DNA of 35,470 nt from Bradyrhizobium sp. NAS96.2 (GCF_001908235.1 NZ_LGHK01000069.1:1-35470), one strand, 5' to 3'; shown: positions 1 to 7,643, numbered from the stretch's first letter. Numbers and translations are program-made. The notes: generated from the sequence alone by a model not told the origin.

Positions 1-185
1 CGCCGGACGGATGCCGCGCGAACGCGGGGCTTCTGCGCGACCGGCTTGGTTCGCGCCGCCGTCTGGGGCGCCTCGACCGTGACGGAGGGCAGTGTCGTCT
101 GGGCCTTCGCCCAACAATTGATCGTAGAAAGGGCCGCACCGAGCATCAGCGCACTTGCCCTGCCCCGCGGTTGAAACCGAAACAT
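1..185 (-). CDS. TonB-dependent receptor, N-terminal fragment (runs off window)
   Basis: Only about 61 codons are inside the window; the gene continues to the left of base 1. The start ATG at 185-183 is preceded by an AGGA Shine-Dalgarno-like stretch about 8 bases upstream. The N-terminus is basic (MFRFQPRGRAS), then hydrophobic (ALMLGAALSTI), as in a Sec signal peptide. It is followed by TTLPSVTVEAPQ, which resembles the TonB-box and plug entrance of outer-membrane TonB-dependent receptors. These receptors import metal chelates or other scarce nutrients across the outer membrane using TonB energy. The gene lies 84 bases downstream of, and co-oriented with, the DUF2946 gene, a pairing that suggests metal (possibly copper) uptake. 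The substrate cannot be read from this fragment, and the family call rests on the N-terminus only. Confidence 0.6.
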   Translation of the reverse strand, partial: MFRFQPRGRASALMLGAALSTINCWAKAQTTLPSVTVEAPQTAARTKPVAQKPRVRAASVR

Positions 186-269
186 GGATGAATCCTGACA
201 CCGGCTCTCTGGCCGGCTTGCTCAAGAGCACTCGCCGGCGCGGCACGCGCACCGGCAGCGACAATCTCG

Positions 270-653
270 TCAGGAAAACAGCGGCGGCGCGCGGGCCTGC
301 GCCGCAAGATGCGCCCGCGAACGATCGAATTCGCCGGCGAAATCCAGCCAGACGATCCGGCTTGGCACGCGCGCGACCACCTGCGCTGCGACTTGCGGGT
401 TATCAACGGGCGCACCGGTCTGCAGCACGCTGCACGCCGAGCAGCAGCCGTCATGGGCGTCATGACCGGTCTGGCCACCCTGCCCGCCACCTGAGCCGGC
501 ATCGCCGTGGCAGATGGTCGCCGCTGCGAGCGGATCCGACGCGGCAAGGCTCGCCGCCCAGCAGGCCCCGATCGGTGCAAAAATCTGCACCAGCAGGGCA
601 ACCAGGACTATAGGCAGAAAATTCTTCAGCCGCCGGCGCATCGCAAAACCCAT
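270..653 (-). CDS. DUF2946 family small exported protein
   Basis: This is a 127-residue protein. It begins with a basic segment (MGFAMRRRLKN) and a hydrophobic segment (FLPIVLVALLVQIFAPIGA) that look like a signal peptide or single membrane anchor. The middle is rich in His and Gly (CHGDAGSGGGQGGQTGHDAH), followed by a Cys cluster DGCCSACSVL typical of the DUF2946 family. Members are small periplasmic or membrane proteins of unproven function, often encoded next to TonB receptors and copper genes; His and Cys are suited to metal binding. I chose the ATG at 653 because it directly precedes the signal-like segment; an in-frame ATG at 641 is equally possible, and longer open frame upstream looks non-coding. 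It lies just upstream of the TonB receptor gene, probably in one transcript. The metal-handling role is inferred. Confidence 0.68.
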   Translation of the reverse strand: MGFAMRRRLKNFLPIVLVALLVQIFAPIGACWAASLAASDPLAAATICHGDAGSGGGQGGQTGHDAHDGCCSACSVLQTGAPVDNPQVAAQVVARVPSRIVWLDFAGEFDRSRAHLAAQARAPPLFS

Positions 654-1099
654 CCGGGACGGAACTAACCACCGAGGGCGTCGAAAGTCGAGATCGCGGA
701 CACGCCCGGCTTCTTCCAGCCGACGGAATTTACCGAGTGTGATGTTGGCGCCGCGGCTGCCTCGCAATTGGTCGTATCTCCTTACCCGGTCACGGGTTTT
801 CACACGAATGTCACAACCGGCGGTGGCGCCATCCCAATCATTTCGCAAACTGCTCGAAATTTGAACAATCGTTGCCGAAAATGATGACAAGGCTGGAAAG
901 ATAGTCTACCAATTCGGGCGCAGGTCAGCCGCGAGGTGTGTCCTGGTGGTCCAAGTCTCGGGAGGAGCCCGACGCGCACAAGCAGCGTCACCCCATCAAT
1001 CAAGATCAAATCGAATTTTTGGGGCAAATAGGGTCGACACAATTTTTGGAGCAGGGCTTGGAGCCCTGCTCTTTTTTTATGTGATGATCGCATCAAGCA
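654..1099. other. 446-base gene-free region with divergent promoters implied
   Basis: No convincing protein gene lies here; short open frames lack ribosome-binding sites and recognisable products. The region must hold the minus-strand promoter for the DUF2946 and TonB receptor genes and the plus-strand promoter for the globin gene. On the plus strand there is a small hairpin at 958-972 (TCGGG, loop AGGAG, CCCGA) and a strong intrinsic terminator at 1049-1078. A terminator with no gene upstream on that strand suggests a small RNA or an attenuated leader roughly within 880-1078. I could not match it to a known RNA family. Confidence 0.4.
1049..1078 (+). terminator. Strong intrinsic terminator upstream of globin gene
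   Basis: A perfect 10-bp stem (GAGCAGGGCT / AGCCCTGCTC) closes a 3-base loop and is followed at once by seven T residues (1072-1078). This is a textbook plus-strand Rho-independent terminator. It ends only 21 bases before the globin start codon and has no recognised gene upstream on that strand, so it probably ends a small RNA or attenuates the globin leader. Confidence 0.8.
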
Positions 1100-1525
1100 A
1101 TGACCTCATCATCGAATCCAATCGAACGTAGTTTCGAACTCGCGGCTGCGGCTTGCGATGATCTGACGCCGCACGTGTACCAGCGCTTGTTTCGCGAGCA
1201 TCCCGAGGCGCAGGCGATGTTTCGCACGGAAGGCAGCGAGCCGGTGAAAGGCTCGATGCTGGCGTTGACCATCGAAGCCATCCTCGATTTCGCCGGCGAA
1301 CGCCGCGGGCATTTTCGCCTGATCGAATCGGAAGTGTTCTCGCACGACGCCTACGGGACGCCGCGCGAACTGTTCGTCGCTTTCTTTGCGGTGATTGCGG
1401 ATTGCCTGCGCGACATTCTCGGCGAGCAATGGTCGCAAGAGATCGGTGCTGCGTGGCACAAGCTGCTCCGCGACATCGAGGCCATCGTGCTGCAGCAGAC
1501 ACATCTCGTGGACGAGAGGGCGTAG
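1100..1525 (+). CDS. Single-domain globin family protein
   Basis: This 141-residue protein has the length and helical pattern of bacterial single-domain globins. It contains a HVYQRLF segment (residues 25-31), Phe41 near the CD corner, and SHDAYGTP (81-88), where His82 fits the proximal haem ligand F8 of the family pattern H-x2-YG. The C-terminal GEQWSQEIGAAWHKLL matches helices G and H (compare the usual LGDxWTPExxxAW). Such proteins bind haem and handle O2 or NO, or act as sensors; the precise role is unknown here. No reductase domain is present, so it is not a flavohaemoglobin. ATG 1100 has no strong ribosome-binding site, and the intrinsic terminator just upstream may control its expression. 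It is monocistronic; the next gene begins 86 bases on. Confidence 0.72.
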   Translation: MTSSSNPIERSFELAAAACDDLTPHVYQRLFREHPEAQAMFRTEGSEPVKGSMLALTIEAILDFAGERRGHFRLIESEVFSHDAYGTPRELFVAFFAVIADCLRDILGEQWSQEIGAAWHKLLRDIEAIVLQQTHLVDERA

Positions 1526-1611
1526 CGTCACCGTTCCGATTGTGACACACTCCCTTTATCCGCGGCGCGTGCAACTGACGCCGACGGTCAGAAACGAAGA
1601 GGGAGCAAACA

Positions 1612-2649
1612 ATGCCAGGCACCGACAAGGGGATGGATAAGGCGTCGACGACGCGGCGCGACCTTCTGCAAATGGCGGCGGCAGGTGGAGCTGCGGCCGG
1701 CCTGCTCGGCGGAATGGGCGTGACGACGTCAGCGCTGGCCGCCGAGATGGGACGTTCGGAAAAGCCGCTGAAGGCCGCATTCTCCAATGCGGGACTGCAG
1801 GCGACGTGGTGCGCACAGGGCAAGCAGGCCGCCGAGTTCTGGGGCAAGTTGTTCAACGTCGAGGTCACCTGGTTCGACGGCCAGCTCGACGCCGTCAAGC
1901 AACGCGCCGCCATCGACAACATGGCCTCGCAAAAATGGGACTTCGTCGCCATCCAGGCGTTCGGCATCGGCACGCTGACCCAGCCGGTGCAAAAGATGAT
2001 CGACGCCGGCACCCCCGTGATTGACATGGACACGCTGATTGCGCCGCTCGACCAGATCAACGTCCATTCGTTCCTCGCCCCCGACAACGAGTTCATGGGC
2101 GCCTCAGTGACGCAGGCGCTGTGCAACGCGATCGGCGGCAAGGGCAAGGTCATCATGACCCAGGGCGCGCTCGGCCACACCGGTGCGCAGGGCCGCGCCA
2201 AGGGCTTCAATTCGGTCGTCAAGCAGTTCCCGAACATCGAGGTGCTGGATACCCAGCCCGCCGACTGGGACGTCTCCAAGACTGCCCGGCTCTGGGAAAC
2301 CTACCTGACGAAATATTCGCAGATCGACGCGGCGTTCTTCCACAATGACGACATGGCGCTCGCGGCCGCCAACATCATGAAGGCGCACAACCGCACCAAC
2401 ATCCTGATCGGTGGCGTCGACGCCATGCCGCCGGCGATCCAGGCGGTCAGCGAGGGCCGCATGTTCGCGACCGTCCGCAATCCGTCCTGCCGCATCCATG
2501 GCGGCGCGATCGTGGCGGGCGTCGCCGCCGTGGTCGGCGGCGAGAAGAGCGGCCAGGGCATTCCGAAGAACGTCGTGACCGACGGTCCCGTCGTGACCAA
2601 GGCCAATGCCGCCGGCATGCAATGGATGGAGGATCACTTCCTGATCTGA
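1612..2649 (+). CDS. Sugar-type ABC transporter, periplasmic substrate-binding protein
   Basis: This is a 345-residue ligand-binding protein of the RbsB-like class I fold (Peripla_BP_4 type). A twin-arginine signal is visible (STTRRDLLQ, residues 12-20, then an Ala/Gly-rich hydrophobic stretch and ALAA-E near residue 45), so it is probably exported folded by Tat. The mature part has the typical features: AAFSNAGLQATWCAQGKQ at the first beta-alpha unit, KQRAAIDNMASQKWDFVAIQ, the hinge region with GTPVIDMDT, and FFHNDDMALAAANIMKA. ATG 1612 is preceded by GAGGGAG at good spacing. It is the first gene of a three-gene importer (binding protein, ATPase, permease). The substrate is probably a pentose-like sugar or nucleoside-type compound; proximity to mtnK makes methylthioribose a candidate, as inference only. 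Confidence 0.88.
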   Translation: MPGTDKGMDKASTTRRDLLQMAAAGGAAAGLLGGMGVTTSALAAEMGRSEKPLKAAFSNAGLQATWCAQGKQAAEFWGKLFNVEVTWFDGQLDAVKQRAAIDNMASQKWDFVAIQAFGIGTLTQPVQKMIDAGTPVIDMDTLIAPLDQINVHSFLAPDNEFMGASVTQALCNAIGGKGKVIMTQGALGHTGAQGRAKGFNSVVKQFPNIEVLDTQPADWDVSKTARLWETYLTKYSQIDAAFFHNDDMALAAANIMKAHNRTNILIGGVDAMPPAIQAVSEGRMFATVRNPSCRIHGGAIVAGVAAVVGGEKSGQGIPKNVVTDGPVVTKANAAGMQWMEDHFLI

Positions 2650-2708
2650 GCGGCCCGCATGTCGCAGACAAGGCAATCGCACATGGCGTCTGCGGGCGTC
2701 GTCCGCGG

Positions 2709-2842
2709 GCTCCCTTCGCCTCTCCCGCTTGCGGGGGACGCCGACGCGCGCCCAGCGCGCGGCGGGTGGGGGCTCTCTCCACGATATAACTCGCGGAGAG
2801 AGCCCCCCACCCCAACCCTCCCCCGCAAGCGGGAGAGGGAGC
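2709..2842. repeat. Long imperfect palindromic repeat (REP/RPE-like)
   Basis: The outer arms read GCTCCC...CTCTCCCGCTTGCGGGGGA on the left (2709-2738) and the reverse complement on the right (2819-2842), with a 6-base insertion in the left arm. Inner arms at 2765-2780 and 2795-2811 (GGTGGGGGCTCTCTCC and its complement, with one extra C) form a second stem around an AT-rich loop. Such composite palindromes are common between genes in Bradyrhizobium. This one separates the binding-protein gene from the ATPase gene and may stabilise or attenuate the transcript. Confidence 0.8.
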
Positions 2843-2889
2843 CGACCGCCGATGCCGTTGCCACTCCAATTTCATATGCGATTGCCCTG

Positions 2890-4392
2890 ATGTCGCAGGG
2901 ACGCTCCCCGATCCTCGAGTTGAACCAGATCACGAAGGCCTTCGGCGGTGTCGAAGCCCTTCGTGGGGTCGACTTCGCGCTGCACGCCGGCGAGATCCAT
3001 GGTCTCGTCGGCGAGAACGGCGCCGGGAAAAGCACGCTGATGAAGATCATCGCCGGCGTGCACCCGGAATTCTCCGGCCGCTTCATGCTGGACGGCAAGG
3101 AGACCCGCTTCCGCTCCACCCGCGACGCGCATGCCGCCGGCATCGGCATGGTGCATCAGGAGCTCAGCGTCGCGCCGGATCTCACCGTCGCCGAGAACGT
3201 CTTCCTCGGCAACCAGCCGACCAACCGCCTCGGCTTCGTGCAATGGCGGCGAATGGCGCGCGAGGCCGGCGAGCAGCTATCCCGGTTTGGCATCGACGTC
3301 GATCCGATGACGCGGCTCGGCGACCTGCCGATCGGCCTGCAGCAGCTGATCGAGATCGCCCGCGTGCTGTTCTCGGGCGCGCGCATCATCATCCTGGACG
3401 AGCCGACCTCCGCGCTCTCCCCACCCGAGGTCGAACGCCTGTTCGCGACCTTGCACAAGCTTCGCAACGAAGGCACCAGCATCGTCTTCATCTCGCATTT
3501 CATCGAGGACATCCTGCGGGTCTCCGACGTCGTGACCGTGTTCCGCAACGGCCGCAAGATCGCCGAGACCGCCTCCGCCGACACCACCAAGGGCGCGCTG
3601 ATCGAGGCCATGATCGGCCGCGGCGGCGAGGCGCTGGAGCACAGCTACACCGACGACCTGATGCTCCCGCAATCGGGCGCCGGCGCCGCTGTCCTTAAGG
3701 TGGACCGGCTCTCGCTTCGCCGCAGCCTGCAAGACGTCTCGTTCGAGGCCCGCGCCGGCGAAGTGCTCGGCATCTACGGCTTCATGGGCTGCGGGCAATT
3801 GGAGCTGTCGCGCATCCTGTTCGGCAAGCAGCGGCCCGACGGCGGCACGCTTGCGGTCGACGGCACCGCGAGGACATTTCGCAGCACCGCAGCCGCCCGG
3901 CGGGCCGGCGTTGCGCTGGTGCCGGAGAGCCGGCGCGCGATGCTGTTCCACCAGGAGCCGGTCTACAAGAACATCTCCATCAGCGTCCTCGATCGGATCT
4001 CGGCGCTGCTGCTCAAGCCGGTGCGCGAGCGCGCCATCGCCCAGCGCCAGGTCGAGCAGTTGCAGATCAGGCCGCCGGTGGTTGGCCTCGATCTCGGCAT
4101 GCTCTCCGGCGGCAACCAGCAGAAGGTGGCGCTGGCGAAATGGCTGACCTACCCGCCGCGGCTGCTGGTGCTGTGCGAGCCGACCCGCGGCATGGATGTC
4201 GGCGCCAAGAACGACGTGATCAACATCGTGCGGGACCTCCGCGCCAAGGGACTGGCGATCATCGTGCTGTCGACCGAGCCGGAGACCGTGCTGTCGCTGG
4301 CCGACCGGATCCTGGTGCTGAAGCGCGGCGCGGTGGTGCGTGAATTCGCGGGTGAGGCAGTCAGCAAGGATCGGCTGCTGGAAGCCGCGTGA
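2890..4392 (+). CDS. Sugar-type ABC transporter, tandem ATP-binding protein (RbsA-like)
   Basis: This 500-residue protein holds two fused nucleotide-binding domains, as in RbsA, MglA and XylG, and energises import by the neighbouring permease. Domain 1 has Walker A GENGAGKST (residues 41-49), a signature variant IGLQQLIEIAR and Walker B IIILDEPTSAL. Domain 2 has a degenerate Walker A region (YGFMGCGQLELSR), a full signature LSGGNQQK and Walker B LLVLCEPTRGMDVG. Such asymmetry is normal for the family. The open frame extends upstream to 2659, but that part is encoded by the palindromic repeat and looks like noise; ATG 2890, followed by the conserved ILELNQITKAFGG, is the likely start although no strong ribosome-binding site precedes it. 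The stop lies 9 bases before the permease gene. Confidence 0.9.
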   Translation: MSQGRSPILELNQITKAFGGVEALRGVDFALHAGEIHGLVGENGAGKSTLMKIIAGVHPEFSGRFMLDGKETRFRSTRDAHAAGIGMVHQELSVAPDLTVAENVFLGNQPTNRLGFVQWRRMAREAGEQLSRFGIDVDPMTRLGDLPIGLQQLIEIARVLFSGARIIILDEPTSALSPPEVERLFATLHKLRNEGTSIVFISHFIEDILRVSDVVTVFRNGRKIAETASADTTKGALIEAMIGRGGEALEHSYTDDLMLPQSGAGAAVLKVDRLSLRRSLQDVSFEARAGEVLGIYGFMGCGQLELSRILFGKQRPDGGTLAVDGTARTFRSTAAARRAGVALVPESRRAMLFHQEPVYKNISISVLDRISALLLKPVRERAIAQRQVEQLQIRPPVVGLDLGMLSGGNQQKVALAKWLTYPPRLLVLCEPTRGMDVGAKNDVINIVRDLRAKGLAIIVLSTEPETVLSLADRILVLKRGAVVREFAGEAVSKDRLLEAA

Positions 4393-4401
4393 TGGAGAAA
4401 C

Positions 4402-5439
4402 ATGATGGCAAGCAGCGATAGCGCGACAGCGCCAGCGGATCACAAGCGGCCGCGCGGGCTGGCGCCGTTCCTGCGCTCGCAGATGCGCAACATCGCGCCG
4501 TTCCTGACGCTGATCTTCCTCAGCGCCTTCTTCGCGATCGCGAGCCCGTCGTTTGCGACCATCGACAATGTCGGCAACATCCTGACCCAGGTGTCGGTCA
4601 CCGGCATCATCGCGGTCGGCCTCACCTTCGTGATCCTGTGCGCCGAGATCGATCTGTCGATCGCCAGCATCGCCAACGTCACCGGCATTGCGGTGGCGTA
4701 CTTCACGCTGCAGGAATCCTACGTCAACATCGCCAACGTCCCGATGCCGGGCATCGTCGCGATCCTGCTGGCGCTGGCGCTGTGCGCGCTGCTCGGCCTC
4801 GTCAACGCGCTGGGGCTGACCATGATCGGCATCCCCTCCTTCATCATGACGCTCGCCATGATGCAGATCGCAGCCGGCGTCTCGGCGCTGCTGGTGCGCG
4901 GCCAGATCGCCTACAAGGTGCCGGACCTGATCACGACGCTCGGCTCGGGCTCGATCGGCGGCATCCCCTGGATCGTGATCGTCGCCGCGGTGATGCTGCT
5001 CGGCGGCCATCTGGTGCTGACTTACACGCGCTTCGGCCGCTACGTCTACATGGTGGGCGGCAACCGCGAGGCCGCGGAATTCGCCGGCCTCAACGTCAAG
5101 CTCATCCTCGGCAGCGTGATGGTGATCTCGGCGGTCTGCTCGGGGATCGGCGGCATGCTCGGCGTCGCGCATTTCGGCAGCGCGCAGCAGAACGAATTCG
5201 ACACCTATCTGCTGGATTCGATCGCGGCCGTGGTGGTCGGCGGCACCAGCCTGTTCGGCGGCCGCGGCGGCATCGGCAACACCATCGTCGGCCTGTTCGT
5301 GCTCGGCGTGCTCAACAACGGCCTCGACCACGTCAATATCGACAGCTTCCTGAAGATCCTGATCCGCGGCCTGATCCTGCTCGCGGCGCTGATCATCAAT
5401 GTGTATGCGCAGCGGCTGCGGGAGCAGGCGGCGGATTGA
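4402..5439 (+). CDS. Sugar-type ABC transporter permease (RbsC-like)
   Basis: This 345-residue inner-membrane protein belongs to the BPD_transp_2 family (RbsC/XylH/AraH). It has about ten hydrophobic helices, starting after a polar N-terminus at IAPFLTLIFLSAFFAIASPSF. It also has the family hallmarks VGLTFVILCAEIDLSIAS, TRFGRYVYMVGGNREAAEFAG (the cytoplasmic loop contacting the ATPase) and VVVGGTSLFGGRGGIGNTIVG. The start is one of two consecutive ATGs (4402 or 4405), preceded by GGAG. It is the last gene of the importer operon; a palindromic repeat starts 10 bases after the stop and may act as the 3' end. Substrate cannot be deduced from the permease. Confidence 0.9.
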   Translation: MMASSDSATAPADHKRPRGLAPFLRSQMRNIAPFLTLIFLSAFFAIASPSFATIDNVGNILTQVSVTGIIAVGLTFVILCAEIDLSIASIANVTGIAVAYFTLQESYVNIANVPMPGIVAILLALALCALLGLVNALGLTMIGIPSFIMTLAMMQIAAGVSALLVRGQIAYKVPDLITTLGSGSIGGIPWIVIVAAVMLLGGHLVLTYTRFGRYVYMVGGNREAAEFAGLNVKLILGSVMVISAVCSGIGGMLGVAHFGSAQQNEFDTYLLDSIAAVVVGGTSLFGGRGGIGNTIVGLFVLGVLNNGLDHVNIDSFLKILIRGLILLAALIINVYAQRLREQAAD

Positions 5440-5448
5440 CGGCGCAGG

Positions 5449-5532
5449 CGTCATTGCCAGGAGCGAAGCGACGAAGCAATCCATCTCCCCGCGCATAGCG
5501 AAATGGATTGCTTCGCTGCGCTCGCAATGACG
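5449..5532. repeat. Palindromic intergenic repeat, first of two
   Basis: The ends are complementary: CGTCATTGC at 5449 and GCAATGACG ending at 5532. Inside, GCGAAGC...GAAGCAATCCA pairs with TGGATTGCTTCG...GCGC. This type, with CATTGCGAGC and GAAGCAATCCA, is widespread in Bradyrhizobium and related genomes. It follows the permease stop directly, so it can form the 3' hairpin of the importer mRNA. Confidence 0.82.
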
Positions 5533-5571
5533 AGGTGAGGTCTGATTCAACTGTCAAACGGCTTGTTCAGT

Positions 5572-5681
5572 GTCATCACCCGCGAAGGCGGGTGATCCAG
5601 TATTCCAGAGACAGTAGTGCTTGAACCGAGAGGCCGCGGCGTACTGGATCGCCCGGTCCGCACATCGAGCCGGGCGATGAC
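5572..5681. repeat. Palindromic intergenic repeat, second type
   Basis: The ends GTCATC (5572-5577) and GATGAC (5676-5681) are complementary. The body has two subsidiary hairpins (ACCCGC/GCGGGT on the left, GCCCGG/CCGGGC on the right) and a pairing of ATCCAGTA with TACTGGAT. It differs in sequence from the neighbouring repeat and lies 39 bases from it. Both look like non-autonomous, REP-like elements. Confidence 0.78.
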
Positions 5682-5777
5682 AGCTGAGGGACGCCCTGCA
5701 GCAATTGCGTCAAAAATTTCCGAGCAGGCCCGGCCGAGCCGGCGCTAATCTCTGACGGGCAGCGGAGGGTTACGCCT

Positions 5778-6167
5778 TTGTCAGCGTCTACGGCACATCG
5801 AGAGATATGCGGGAGGTTCGGCAGGACGATCGCCGTTGCAGTCGGTGTTGCTCTCAGCCAGGCGGCGATAGCAGCACCGCCCGATAACCCTAATCCCGCG
5901 CTTGCCCCATGGTTTGAGAGCCTGAAGCAACCGGGCACCGGTGCGTCGTGTTGCTCGATTGCGGATTGCCGAACGGTCGAGTTCCGGCAGGACCGGGACG
6001 GCTACGAGGTATTGATCGATAGTCGCTGGAAGCTGTCGTCGCCGTTCTGGCTGCGGGTCCCACCGAACAGGATCATCAACAGAACCGACAACCCGACGAA
6101 CCGCGCCGTGGTCTGTTTCACGCCTGAGGCCGGCATTCTCTGTTTCGTGCGTCCGGCCGAAAGCTAG
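5778..6167 (+). CDS. Small secreted Cys-containing hypothetical protein
   Basis: This 129-residue protein has unknown function. The TTG at 5778 is taken as start because GGAGGG lies 8 bases upstream and no in-frame ATG or GTG exists nearby. Residues 17-33 (TIAVAVGVALSQAAIAA) look like a signal-peptide core with cleavage near Ala33. The mature protein begins PPDNPNPALAPWFESLKQPG and carries Cys58, Cys59, Cys64, Cys113 and Cys122, likely disulfide or metal ligands in the periplasm. The block GTGASCCSIADC and the end RTDNPTNRAVVCFTPEAG recall a family of small secreted proteins I know only as hypothetical in rhizobia. It follows two palindromic repeats and converges on mtnK, 41 bases from its stop. 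Confidence 0.68.
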   Translation: MSASTAHREICGRFGRTIAVAVGVALSQAAIAAPPDNPNPALAPWFESLKQPGTGASCCSIADCRTVEFRQDRDGYEVLIDSRWKLSSPFWLRVPPNRIINRTDNPTNRAVVCFTPEAGILCFVRPAES

Positions 6168-6208
6168 TCCGTGCCGCTGCGGCTTGCACGACTATCGGCA
6201 GCTCCCGT

Positions 6209-7516
6209 TCACCTGGCAAAATCCGGCTGCCAATGGCGCAACTCGCGCGCGGCGTAAGTGACCGCGGCGATCGTTGTGTAGGACGGCGCCTCCAGCATCA
6301 TGTTGCGCGCGAGCTTGAGGCTGCGTGCCTCGCAGATCGCGCGCTGCTTCTCGTCCGCGATCCATTCGAAATCGATGTTGTGCGCGAGGCCGAGAATGCG
6401 CCGGATGGTCTTGGCCGCGGCAAAGCCGACCGTGTCCTGGAACAGCCGCGCCATGTAGGCCTGCCGTTCCGCCTCCAGCCGCGCGGCGCCAGCTTCACCC
6501 GCGAACAGCGACACCGGATAGCCGTCGCCTTTCGCCTCGCTGCGCCACAGCGCGAGAAACTTTTGCGAGAGGTCGGTCCAGACGCCCTCGATGGTCTCCA
6601 GCAGCCATGCCTCGAACGACGCCCGCTCGCCGGGCGTCCGTTCATGGCCGGCCGAGGCCAGGTAGGCCATCAGGAGATTGCCAATCACGGCGCCGATATC
6701 GAACCCCATCGGGCCGTAGAAGGCGAATTCGGGATCGATCACCTTCGTCTCGCTTTCGGTGACCATGATCGAGCCGGTGTGCAGGTCGCCGTGCAGCAGC
6801 GCCTCCGGACTCGCCATGAACTTCAGCTTGAGCCTGGAGATCGCGACATGCAGGTCGAGGTCCTCGCGGAACGCCGCCGCGGTCGCGTCGAGATACGGCG
6901 CGGTCCAGCGATTCTGCTCGGCGATCCGGTACGGATCGGTGAAGATCAGGTCCTCGGTGATCTTGCAGAGCGCATGGTTGCCGGCAAACGCCGCAATCCC
7001 CTCCTTCTTCTCCGCGGCCGACAGCGCAAGGTCCGACGAGAAGAACAGCGTCTGCGCCAGGAAGGTCGAGATATCCTCGACAAAGCGCGGATAGCGCGTC
7101 GCGCCGATCAGCCCCTTGCGCATGATGATGTGCGGCTCGAGCAGCTCCATCGCGGTGAGCGCAAGCGGCGCATGGTGATGCAGCACCGCCGGCACGAGCT
7201 TTGGCGCCAGCCGCGCCTGATGCACCAGCGCCAGATGTTCATAGTGCGCCCGCGACAGCGGAAGCGGCCAGCTCTCGCCGACCAGCCGCACATAGGGCAG
7301 CGCCTGCTTGACGGCGAGGCCCCCGCTCCTGCCCTTGACGATGAAGACGAGGTTGAGATTGCCGTCACCGACCTCGCTGATCGACCAGTCGGCCGGCGCG
7401 CCGCCGAGCTGGGTCACGATCGCCGGAAGCCCAGCGAGATAGTCCCGCAGATCGGCTTCCCGCAGGATTCGATACTGACTGGCCCCGGCGGTGCCTGGTT
7501 GCGCCTGCAGGTTCAT
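6209..7516 (-). CDS. mtnK: S-methyl-5-thioribose kinase
   Basis: This 435-residue cytoplasmic kinase phosphorylates methylthioribose at O1 in the methionine salvage pathway, using the aminoglycoside-phosphotransferase/protein-kinase-like fold. Visible features are the ATP-loop region VGDGNLNLVFIVKG with the Lys of GLAVKQALPYVR, the catalytic loop LLHGDLHTGSIMV, and the metal-binding VIDPEFAFYGPMGFDIG. These last two are the MtnK forms of Brenner's motif and the DFG-like site. ATG 7516 has GGAGGGG 7 bases upstream and fits the usual length; about 32 extra codons of open frame upstream look non-coding. mtnA (the next enzyme) is not in this window. The nearby ABC importer might supply the substrate, but it lies on the other strand, so the link is inference. 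Confidence 0.93.
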   Translation of the reverse strand: MNLQAQPGTAGASQYRILREADLRDYLAGLPAIVTQLGGAPADWSISEVGDGNLNLVFIVKGRSGGLAVKQALPYVRLVGESWPLPLSRAHYEHLALVHQARLAPKLVPAVLHHHAPLALTAMELLEPHIIMRKGLIGATRYPRFVEDISTFLAQTLFFSSDLALSAAEKKEGIAAFAGNHALCKITEDLIFTDPYRIAEQNRWTAPYLDATAAAFREDLDLHVAISRLKLKFMASPEALLHGDLHTGSIMVTESETKVIDPEFAFYGPMGFDIGAVIGNLLMAYLASAGHERTPGERASFEAWLLETIEGVWTDLSQKFLALWRSEAKGDGYPVSLFAGEAGAARLEAERQAYMARLFQDTVGFAAAKTIRRILGLAHNIDFEWIADEKQRAICEARSLKLARNMMLEAPSYTTIAAVTYAARELRHWQPDFAR

Positions 7517-7643
7517 GGTGGCCCCTCCTTCGATTGCCTCCGGGCGAGGTTGATCCTCGCTCCCGTTCCAGGAGATTCGAGCCGATGTCGGTCTTCCTCC
7601 TGGCCGGATCATAGTCGCAGTAAACGGTGTCGGCGACCAGCGT

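Noticed and set aside
958..972. On the minus strand the hairpin loop shows CTCCT, like anti-Shine-Dalgarno small RNAs of alphaproteobacteria
   Set aside because: There is no terminator or promoter support on that strand, and the hairpin has only five base pairs.
3277..5550. Very long minus-strand open frame opposite the ABC ATPase and permease genes
   Set aside because: It is rich in Arg, His, Asp and Gln with no domains, as expected for the antisense of GC-rich coding sequence; the plus-strand genes are unmistakable.
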